Source: Bacteroidales bacterium UBA6248
Lineage (GTDB): Bacteria > Bacteroidota > Bacteroidia > Bacteroidales > Lentimicrobiaceae
DNA length: 30,610 bases
Direction: 5' to 3'
Assembly (NCBI GenBank): GCA_002441345.1
Contig: DJVU01000010.1
Coordinates: 1 to 30,610, forward strand
In this document: positions 16,601 through 22,958 of the stretch, one piece after another
Layout: every line of letters begins with the position of its first letter
Position numbering within the stretch: position 1 is the first letter of the stretch
The notes under the pieces: generated by a model
What the model saw: the letters and a program-made list of their open reading frames with translations, nothing else
What the model was told of the DNA's origin: nothing
Databases searched by the model: none
Position numbers and translations under genes: made by a program

Positions 16601-17955
16601 GAATTCATCATTTTTGAAGCTCCTGAAAAAGTTATGCTGTCCATAAGCTTCTGCCGTTCTTCACCTTCGCTTGCGCGGATACGGGCATTGCCTTCATTTA
16701 ACCGGAGCACGATAAATTCAACAATTATTACAGCTCCGTCGATGATGATTCCGAAGTCGATGGCTCCCAGACTCATCAGATTCGCATCTATGCCGAGCAA
16801 ATACATCAGTGAGATGGTAAAGAGCAAAGCGAGGGGAATAATGGAAGCGATTACCATCCCCGACCGGAAGTTGCCCAGGAGCAGGACCACAACAAAAATT
16901 ACAATCAGGCATCCCAGCAGCAGGTTTTCGGTAACGGTAAACGTAGTTTTTCCTATCAGTTCGCTGCGTTCCAGGATGGGGTTGATGAATACGCCTTCGG
17001 GCAGGGTTTTCTGAATTTCATCCACTCTTGACTTAACCTCTGCAATTACCTGGTTTGAATTCGCATTTTTAAGCATCATAATCTGTCCCAGCACCTTTTC
17101 GCCCTCACCGTTACCGGTTATGGCACCGTAGCGGTTGGCAAAGCCTGGTCTTACCTCGGCAACATCGCCCACAAGCAGCGGAACGCCGTTCGTATTTCTG
17201 ATGACTACTTTCCGGATGTCGTCTTCCGATTTCAGAAGTCCTTCGCCCCGGATAAAATAGGTTTCTTCCCGTTTCTCAATATAGGCTCCACCCGCTATGC
17301 TGTTGTTACGCTGAAGGGCATCATACACCTCGCTGATCGAAATTCCCATGGCATTTAAGAGGCCTGGGTCGGCTGCAACTTCATACTGTTTCAGAAATCC
17401 GCCCCAGGTGTTTATTTCAACAACTCCGGAAATTCCCGACAACTGCCTTTTTACCACCCAGTCCTGTATTGTCCTGAGTTCCATGGGCGAATACCGGTCC
17501 TCATACCCGGGTTTTGTATCAAGGATGTATTGATAAATTTCACCAAGTCCGGTAGTAATAGGGCCCATCTCCGGAGTTCCGAATCCTTCCGGGATATTTT
17601 CAGCGGCACTTTTTATTTTCTCGGCAATCAGCTGCCTGGGCAGATACGTCCCCATCCGCTCTTCAAAAACAATGGTTACCACCGAAAGCCCGAATTTTGA
17701 AACCGAACGTATCTCCACTACCCCGGGAAGATTGGCCATCTCCAGCTCGACCGGATAGGTAATAAACTGCTCAACATCCTGGGTTGAAAGGTTGCCCGAT
17801 GTAGTAATTACCTGAATCTGGTTATTGGTGATGTCAGGAACGGCTCCGATTGGGATTTGCGTTATGGCATATAGTCCGAAAAGCGCTACCGTCAGGGTAA
17901 AAAGAATTACAATAAGTTTGTTGCGGATACTGAATCCGATAATTTTATCCAGCAT
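13615..17955 (-). CDS. CzcA-like RND heavy-metal efflux pump fused to a TolC-type outer membrane channel
   Basis: A 1446-residue fusion. Residues 1 to about 1040 are a full HME-RND pump: TM1 at 10-32, porter loops, and TM4 DFGIIIDGAVIIVE with the proton-relay residues Asp400, Asp406 and Glu413 (CzcA Asp402/Asp408/Glu415). TQPIEMRFNELITGVR (670-685) is CzcA-like; the position I align with copper-binding Met623 of CusA is Glu679, so a divalent metal is more likely than Cu(I). After the last TM comes FRLWPPSVIRNLPFLLVPLL and then GTSNAQ, which looks like an embedded signal peptide. Residues about 1070-1446 then form a complete TolC-family domain with two helical hairpin repeats. The ATG at 17955 is preferred to an in-frame TTG at 17961. 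It starts 30 bases after the TPR gene and five bases before the adaptor gene. Confidence 0.93.
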   Translation of the reverse strand: MLDKIIGFSIRNKLIVILFTLTVALFGLYAITQIPIGAVPDITNNQIQVITTSGNLSTQDVEQFITYPVELEMANLPGVVEIRSVSKFGLSVVTIVFEERMGTYLPRQLIAEKIKSAAENIPEGFGTPEMGPITTGLGEIYQYILDTKPGYEDRYSPMELRTIQDWVVKRQLSGISGVVEINTWGGFLKQYEVAADPGLLNAMGISISEVYDALQRNNSIAGGAYIEKREETYFIRGEGLLKSEDDIRKVVIRNTNGVPLLVGDVAEVRPGFANRYGAITGNGEGEKVLGQIMMLKNANSNQVIAEVKSRVDEIQKTLPEGVFINPILERSELIGKTTFTVTENLLLGCLIVIFVVVLLLGNFRSGMVIASIIPLALLFTISLMYLLGIDANLMSLGAIDFGIIIDGAVIIVEFIVLRLNEGNARIRASEGEERQKLMDSITFSGASKMMNSAIFGQVIILIVFIPILSLSGVEGKMFRPMALSFSFAIVGAIVFCLTWLPVAASVFLKPEKEGKRTLSVRIMNLVHRSYKPVIEWSYGHKRIIFASAFVMLAGTAFLFSRMGGEFIPTLDEGDFVIQPVLKTGTSLSRTVELTTQMENILIENFPEVDQIVSRIGAAEVPTDPMSMEESDIIIKLKPKKEWVSADSKDELADKFKEALSVIPGIEYEFTQPIEMRFNELITGVRADVAVKIFGDDLEILNRKAFEVKRLIEHVDGAADVIVEKTAGLPQMSVVYHRDKLARYGLNSEELNQLISAGFGGSVAGSIFEGEKRFDLVLRLDQENRKDIEDIRNLKARLPNGQLIPLSELATINYTTGPAKISRDNTRRRVVVSINVRNRDMESVVKDVEKILSTDLQLPPGYSISYGGQFENLRNASKRLQLAVPVALLLIFIFLHFAFGSFKDAAMVFTAIPLATVGGVLLLWIRGMPFSISAGVGFIALFGIAVLNGIVLIEHLKELKEHGINDMRERVMTGTRQRLRPVLLTASAAALGFLPMAISTSAGAEVQRPLATVVIGGLITSTLLTMIVLPLLYAVLDNVKGFRLWPPSVIRNLPFLLVPLLIAGTSNAQPVAVTAEKAVSIALYNNNSLEASRLQVMQSEAALPQSSALGKTGIFYGFDQNNIAENNKPLHVIGAEQSFAFPGALAARHRAAKAGIRLTGAAYELNRLELEKEVRIAANRLNLLFYKEKKLKTLDSLYTLLVEAAQKSYNEGDTPYLDVLLARSESEQIKVERNQLKSAISKTESGLNALLQSDSLYSITPSAPAEINPDDKVQAWQQMMVLASAKIDQSRAMLAEERNNLFPDLTLSWFNGTNSFAGAKNYYGYEAGIAIPLIYGGQRSRIKSARLETQIVQKNKEDMEFRYRASKQALTEELNQYRQAIDYYNNRGRLLSEEIIRSSLGSYREGESDFFRLVKGMESAARIELGYLENLDSYNRIILELNYLILN

Positions 17956-17985
17956 GGCCAATAATTATAAAACAGGTGCACATGT

Positions 17986-18615
17986 TCACTTGATCAGATT
18001 AAACCCTTCCGCTGCGGAGGTATCGCCCGGCCTGTTGAGCAGAGCTTTTCCAAACAGCACTTTTGCTTCCCTGAGCTTGCCCAGGCGGTAACAGGTCCAG
18101 CCAAACATGTGCAGGGCATCGTAGTCGAAGGGATACAGGTTGGCAATCTTTTCAAAATACCGGTAAGCGTTCTGGTAATCCTGCCGGCCGTAATAGATCG
18201 TTCCCATACGGTAATTCACCGTGTAATGGTTCGGATCTATCTTCAGTATCTCGTTGTAGCGCGTGATTACCTGGTTCCAGTTTCCCAAAGCAGAGGCAGG
18301 GAGTACAAATCCCAGACGGGCTTCCACCGACATGGGCATGAGCAGTATGGATTTATTGTAGAATGCGATGGACTCGGTAAACCATCCTGCCTGGTAGGTA
18401 AGCCATCCCAGCCTGAGGTTGATTTCGTACGAATCCTCATCGTACACCTTCTTCAATGCTTCTATTGCCCGTGCATACTCGGCGTTCGACTCCAGGGTAT
18501 AGCTGCTTTTGAAAGCCTCCTCCAGTCCGTTTCGGTACTGGGCGGAAGCCGGAGAGCTGAATACCAGCGTCAAAAAGGCCAGTACAGTGGTAAAAACTTT
18601 CATTTTATGTTCCAT
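17986..18615 (-). CDS. Exported tetratricopeptide-repeat protein
   Basis: A 209-residue protein with a signal peptide (MKVFTTVLAFLTLVFSSPASA, cleavage before QYR) and about four to five TPR units at roughly 30-205. Examples are YEINLRLGWLTYQAGWFTES, HYTVNYRMGTIYYGRQDYQN and YDALHMFGWTCYRLGKLREA. It is likely a periplasmic scaffold. GGGAGG (18627-18622, minus) sits six bases before the ATG at 18615, which supports that start. A second ATG at 18603 overlaps the stop of the preceding gene as ATGA and would also give a good signal peptide. It overlaps the TPR/barrel gene by 16 bases, so translation is probably coupled. The partner is unknown. Confidence 0.85.
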   Translation of the reverse strand: MEHKMKVFTTVLAFLTLVFSSPASAQYRNGLEEAFKSSYTLESNAEYARAIEALKKVYDEDSYEINLRLGWLTYQAGWFTESIAFYNKSILLMPMSVEARLGFVLPASALGNWNQVITRYNEILKIDPNHYTVNYRMGTIYYGRQDYQNAYRYFEKIANLYPFDYDALHMFGWTCYRLGKLREAKVLFGKALLNRPGDTSAAEGFNLIK

Positions 18616-19925
18616 GACAATCCTCCCGTTATAGTCAATGTGTGATAATCGTAAGTATGTATTTTCCCGATTTCAGGTCCGCTGTAAAAAAGCTCGCTTC
18701 CTTCTTTCGTAAAAAGCTGGCTTCTGAGGCTGAATTTCAGGTAGTCGTTCACCGCGTAGATGAACCGTGCGCCATACCGGCTTCGCACGCGGTCGTATGC
18801 ATTGTAAAATACCTGCAGGTTTCCTTCAGTGCCTCCCGACAAATCGCCGGACGAAAACCACAACTCCGCCCATAGCCTTCCAACAATCCGGCCACCGGCC
18901 ATCTGGGTGATGACAGCATTGGATTTTTCCTCCTTTTGCAGCCTGAAAAGGGTTGTTGCCGTGTAGAAGTTCAGGTTTCCCAAAGGCCGTAAAATCAGGG
19001 TAGAACCAAGCTGGCTGATTTTGTTCCGGTCGGATTCCAGACTCCAGTAACCGGCTGAAAGCTCCCAGTAAGGATTCAGCCAGGCAACTTCTCCTCCCAT
19101 TGCCCTATCGTAGTAACTCCAGCTTCCGCCTGGGCCAATAAGTTGCTGAACAACAGGATCGCTGCTTTGCATCCGGTTTTTATAGCTTACCTGCACAATC
19201 CGGAATGCCGGACTCAGCCTGAGGTGCTTTCCGATATAAACGGAAGACGAAAGGTATCCTTCCACCTGACGCACATGGTAGTCGCTGACAAGGGTATCCA
19301 GTCCGCTGATATCGACATGCCGTGTCCGGGCAAAGTCGAGCCAGGCTCCCGCAGCATTCAGGGTAAGTCTTCCCGATAAGGGAATTATTCCGCCGGCCAC
19401 CGAATATACCGAGTATTTGTTCAGATATGCTTCGGAATAAAGTCCCGAACCCTGTTGTCTGTTTTGCTGAAACCTGTCCTGGTGATTCGTTAAGGAGGGG
19501 CCGGCTTCAAGGTACAGAACAGGGTTCAGTGACCAGCCTCCGGTACTTTCTGCCAGATAGTCGGGCAGGCCCTTTTGAAAACGTCTGGCTTCCTCAGCTC
19601 TACCGCTGTAAACGTATGCACGGTAAAGCAAACCAGTGGCAAAAGGATCCCCGCTGTTGAATTCGCAGGCTTTTTCAAGATGACGCGACGCACGTACAAA
19701 TTTTCCGAGTTCATACGCGGCAACCCCGACCCTTGCCCGCATGTAATAGTAATCACAGCCTTCGGCAATAGCTTTTTCACCGGTATGCAACAGACTGTCC
19801 CACTTCTGCTCAAGGTAAAGCCGGTAAGTCAGCTCTTCGTAATTTTCGGGTGGGACTTCACCAGCCGAGAGCTTACCGGTCAGCATAATCAGTGTCAGCA
19901 GCAGAAATGTGAAGAATGGTTTCAT
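18600..19925 (-). CDS. TPR plus outer-membrane beta-barrel protein
   Basis: A 441-residue exported protein of unknown function. The signal peptide is residues 1-21 (ends KLSA, then GEVPPE). Two to three TPR-like helical pairs lie at about 28-125 (YYYMRARVGVAAYELGKFVR). From about 145 to 441 the sequence alternates polar and aromatic or aliphatic residues in short strands separated by turns, for example WAELWFSSGDLSG and FLKFSLR-like patterns, and ends in strand-like TLTITGGLSWNIK; this fits an outer-membrane barrel. The architecture recalls TPR-barrel exporters such as Slam or PelB/BcsC-like proteins, but no specific family is recognised. Its ATG overlaps the TGA of the urea-transporter/M23 gene (ATGA), so translation is coupled. 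Confidence 0.72.
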   Translation of the reverse strand: MKPFFTFLLLTLIMLTGKLSAGEVPPENYEELTYRLYLEQKWDSLLHTGEKAIAEGCDYYYMRARVGVAAYELGKFVRASRHLEKACEFNSGDPFATGLLYRAYVYSGRAEEARRFQKGLPDYLAESTGGWSLNPVLYLEAGPSLTNHQDRFQQNRQQGSGLYSEAYLNKYSVYSVAGGIIPLSGRLTLNAAGAWLDFARTRHVDISGLDTLVSDYHVRQVEGYLSSSVYIGKHLRLSPAFRIVQVSYKNRMQSSDPVVQQLIGPGGSWSYYDRAMGGEVAWLNPYWELSAGYWSLESDRNKISQLGSTLILRPLGNLNFYTATTLFRLQKEEKSNAVITQMAGGRIVGRLWAELWFSSGDLSGGTEGNLQVFYNAYDRVRSRYGARFIYAVNDYLKFSLRSQLFTKEGSELFYSGPEIGKIHTYDYHTLTITGGLSWNIK

Positions 19926-22117
19926 GCGTAGTCGTTAAAGCGAATGGTCAGTTTCTTTTTGCCGGAGTCAACGTCCAGGGTCTGTATTCTGTTGTCCTCC
20001 AGCAGGATCCGGAACCGGTATGAGGGTGCTGCCCATCCGGCAATACCGGGTTCACAGTAAGTATGCAGCGACAGGCTGCTGCCGTCGAGGTCGTCTTCCC
20101 GTTTTCCTGTTTCCAATTTAAATTCCGGACGGATAAACAGAAAAAAGGGTGCAACAAAATCCTGCAGTATCAGCAGTGGTGAAGCTGCGAACGACGAAGG
20201 GGGATAGGTATCCTGTATGCTTAGGTTACGCACATACGTGAGAGGTATCTTGAATGCAGCCAGGTAAAACAGGTAAAGCATTCCCTGCTGACGCCCTTCA
20301 AAATGGCTGAAGAAGAACAGTCTGCCGTCGGTTACAAAGTATGCCCGTGCTCCGCTGCTTTCGTCTTCGATAAAGAGGTTTTTGTACATATCCGTCATCA
20401 CTTTCCATGTCTCTTCAGTCAGTTTGTTTTCCACTTCGCTTACGCGGATGGTCTGGCCCGGTTTAAATCCGAAAGCGTGATTCAGTGCCGGTTCTGCGGG
20501 AAGATTACTGACAAGCTGGTCCGTTTCCGGGAAGTCGTAAAGTTTCAGCACGGGTGTTTCGGCCTCTGTGAGATACTGGTCGATGGGATAGAGCAGGGTG
20601 GGTGATCCGATATGGGGGGTCGACTGTATTTGAAAATGGAGGTGCGGATAGGGCGATCGTCCGGAATTTCCGCAGGCTGCCAGCACCTGCCCCTTTTTTA
20701 CAAAAGTACCCTGTGCGGTTTTGATGCTGCCTTTTTTCAGGTGACTAAGTTTAGAATAGAGCCATTCGCTGTGGCGTATTACGATGGTATTGCCCCAGTT
20801 TTGCGGGATGTTTACTTCTCCTACGGGATTATCGTCGATATAGTCTGCCACTTCTTCTATCCAGCCGTCGGCGGGAGCTGTAACGGGTTTGCCGAAGCAA
20901 TGGTAATCGCGCAGGGAAGTGCCTTCGCCTTCAAATTCGCGGCCTTGATCGTCCGTTACAACAAAATCCCAGGCATGGCGCCACTCCTCTTTGTGCGTAT
21001 GTTGTCCGTTGTGTCCCTGGCTTACTTTCCAGGTTCCGAAGAAGGGCAGGGAAACAGGTAACTGACCTTTTCCGCGAAAGCGCTCCCGGGCATTGCTGCC
21101 GATGTAGAGGTTCTTTTCGGGAGAGTAATATTGTACGATAACGGCTTCGGGCTTCAGCAGCATCCGGTCTCTGAACTTCATGGCATACAGAAAGAGCAGT
21201 ACCATCAGGTTGAACGGAAGCGAATAAACGGGCAGCTGCATGGGTTCCAGCAGAAGGGTGAATGCACCGGTAATAATTGAAATGACAGGTGTTATCAGTA
21301 TCACCCAAAAGAACGACCATCGTGAAGCCACCATAAAGAACCCGCCGATGGCTATAGCCGTCAGGATGTGGTTAAAGCCGATGAAACTGTGATTCAGTTC
21401 ATTCATACTGGCCCCAATGAGGAGGTAGAACAGCCAGGCCGAGGCGTAACCAAGCATCGAAAGCAGAAAGGAAATACGCGACGAAATCAGCAGTCCGGCC
21501 GCTACCAGGATGCCGGCAAAGAGTCCCGACTGGAAGAAGATAGCCCCCAGGGAGCGGAAATAAGTTTTGATAAACAACGGCCATTCCACCTCTCCGAACC
21601 ACTGATAAATGCTTACCATCAGAGGCCCGCCCCTTTCATACATGGCATTCATGGTGTAAATGCCCGATTCGGCAGGAGTAAGTGAGGCGTAATTTCGTGC
21701 GGCAAGAACGGCAATCCATATCGAAATCAGGAATGGAAACGTAAGGTAGGGAAGCCCGTATTTGGTCAGAAGTCCTTCGAAGGCAAGGGTAATGAACAGG
21801 GTGGATAGGGCAACGGCAACAAGAAAGAGGTAAAACTGCCACGATGGATCGAAGGCAATGCCAAGTCCCAGGCCGGTGAGCAGGGGGTTGAAGCCGTAAA
21901 ATCCCGACAGAATATTTTTTCGGTTGAGTCCGAGTCCCCAGGCTACGCCATTGGCAACGGCCACCGAGAGGAGTCCGGCAAGTCCCGACCACACATCAAT
22001 AAACGAAACCAGGATGAGCAGCAGTCCCAGGAGGTGGTTTTTCGAAAAGAAAACCATGGTATAGCTGTTCAGGCTGCTGTGGTAAGCCCTGTTAAGCAGT
22101 CGGATAATTCCGGGCAT
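19922..22117 (-). CDS. Urea transporter-family channel fused to an M23 (LytM-type) metallopeptidase
   Basis: A 731-residue fusion. Residues 1 to about 315 are a urea transporter (UT/SLC14-like) domain of about ten membrane segments, with the two pseudo-repeat filter motifs GFNPLLTGLGLG (75-86) and GFNHILTAIAIGG (247-259). Residues about 355-515 are an M23 peptidase domain: SQGHNGQHTHK then HAWDF (Asp384), and HLHF (His492, His494), so the zinc ligands appear present and peptidoglycan endopeptidase activity is plausible. Residues about 520-731 are a soluble, strand-rich domain I do not recognise. The peptidase should lie on the periplasmic side to act on the wall. The alternative start Met21 is possible. 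It follows the ECF sigma gene by 33 bases and overlaps the TPR/barrel gene by four. Confidence 0.88.
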   Translation of the reverse strand: MPGIIRLLNRAYHSSLNSYTMVFFSKNHLLGLLLILVSFIDVWSGLAGLLSVAVANGVAWGLGLNRKNILSGFYGFNPLLTGLGLGIAFDPSWQFYLFLVAVALSTLFITLAFEGLLTKYGLPYLTFPFLISIWIAVLAARNYASLTPAESGIYTMNAMYERGGPLMVSIYQWFGEVEWPLFIKTYFRSLGAIFFQSGLFAGILVAAGLLISSRISFLLSMLGYASAWLFYLLIGASMNELNHSFIGFNHILTAIAIGGFFMVASRWSFFWVILITPVISIITGAFTLLLEPMQLPVYSLPFNLMVLLFLYAMKFRDRMLLKPEAVIVQYYSPEKNLYIGSNARERFRGKGQLPVSLPFFGTWKVSQGHNGQHTHKEEWRHAWDFVVTDDQGREFEGEGTSLRDYHCFGKPVTAPADGWIEEVADYIDDNPVGEVNIPQNWGNTIVIRHSEWLYSKLSHLKKGSIKTAQGTFVKKGQVLAACGNSGRSPYPHLHFQIQSTPHIGSPTLLYPIDQYLTEAETPVLKLYDFPETDQLVSNLPAEPALNHAFGFKPGQTIRVSEVENKLTEETWKVMTDMYKNLFIEDESSGARAYFVTDGRLFFFSHFEGRQQGMLYLFYLAAFKIPLTYVRNLSIQDTYPPSSFAASPLLILQDFVAPFFLFIRPEFKLETGKREDDLDGSSLSLHTYCEPGIAGWAAPSYRFRILLEDNRIQTLDVDSGKKKLTIRFNDYA

Positions 22118-22150
22118 AGACTGGAGTGTTTAAAAAGGCAGCGACACCAT

Positions 22151-22726
22151 TCAGTCGAGGTAGTCTTTCATCCTCGGGTCGCTCATGATTGCTTTTTTGA
22201 GTCTTTCCTTGCAATTGTACTTTTTCGTCTTCGCGTAATTTTCAGATCCGTACCCCATGGTATCGGCAATATCCCTGGATGAGAATTTCTGAAGCGACAT
22301 CAGCAAAATACGCTGGCAATCCTTATCCATGGCATTGAAGTGCTCCCGGTAAATCCGGTATTTCATCTGTTCGTCTTCGGCGGTTTCCCTGCTTGCCGAT
22401 TCGGGCATATTAAAGAATTTCTCAACGTCTTCAAAATTGGTGCCGACCCTGCGTTTTGTCTTTAGTTTCTGCATCCACAGATTTCTGCTGATGGAATACA
22501 GGTAGGTAAGAAACGAGCTGCTGAGGTAAAAATCATCGCGCTGTACATTTTTCAGAATTACGATCAGGGATTCCTGGAAGATGTCTTCGGCGTCTTCATC
22601 GTTACCGGTGTTTTTTTTGATCAGGTAACGGATGGTTGGAAAGAACTCCTGGTAGACATGCTTGATGATGTAGTCGCTGTTGAGTTTCAGCCCTTCCACA
22701 ATTGCCCTGTCGGAAAAGTGTATCAT
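22151..22726 (-). CDS. ECF-type RNA polymerase sigma factor
   Basis: A 191-residue sigma-70-family factor. Region 2 is at about 20-95 (FPTIRYLIKKNTGNDEDAED, IFQESLIVILKNV, then SSFLTYLYSISRNLWMQKLK). Region 4 is at about 130-178 (CQRILLMSLQKFSSRDIADTMGY, a helix-turn-helix). Regions 1 and 3 are missing, as in ECF factors. It is the first gene of the apparent six-gene operon ending at 12488 and probably controls it. No anti-sigma gene is present beside it. The ATG at 22726 is the natural start; no strong ribosome-binding site or promoter element was seen. A partial -7 match (TAACTTTA, minus, 22847-22840) lies about 110 bases upstream. Confidence 0.92.
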   Translation of the reverse strand: MIHFSDRAIVEGLKLNSDYIIKHVYQEFFPTIRYLIKKNTGNDEDAEDIFQESLIVILKNVQRDDFYLSSSFLTYLYSISRNLWMQKLKTKRRVGTNFEDVEKFFNMPESASRETAEDEQMKYRIYREHFNAMDKDCQRILLMSLQKFSSRDIADTMGYGSENYAKTKKYNCKERLKKAIMSDPRMKDYLD

Positions 22727-22932
22727 CCAGCCCGGAGTTTTAGTTTGCTATCGGTTTTACAAACGCCGGACTCCAACAATTGTTTATCCAAAGCCGCTGC
22801 CAGGGCAGGAGGGGCACTTGGGTGCCGGGTTTGAGTTCATAAAGTTAGGAATTTAAGCATCTCACTGACAATTGTATGTTAAATTATCTCAAAATTTACT
22901 TCAAAATACTGTTTTAATCCATCCATTGTGCG

Positions 22933-22955
22933 AAAAACCGAACGTATGCTGTTCG
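22933..22955 (-). terminator. Small intrinsic terminator after the decarboxylase gene
   Basis: On the minus strand, CGAAC (22955-22951), a seven-base loop and GTTCG (22943-22939) are followed by G and TTTTT (22937-22933). It begins three bases after the decarboxylase stop codon. The stem is only five pairs, so strength is uncertain, but the position fits the end of the PqqD operon and separates it from the sigma-factor operon. Confidence 0.5.
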
Positions 22956-22958
22956 CTT

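Noticed and set aside
18600..19925. Assignment as a Slam lipoprotein exporter
   Set aside because: Only the TPR-plus-barrel layout is shared; no Slam-specific sequence could be recognised by eye.
19922..22117. Urease or nickel link suggested by the urea transporter
   Set aside because: No urease structural or accessory gene and no nickel transporter occurs in the window.
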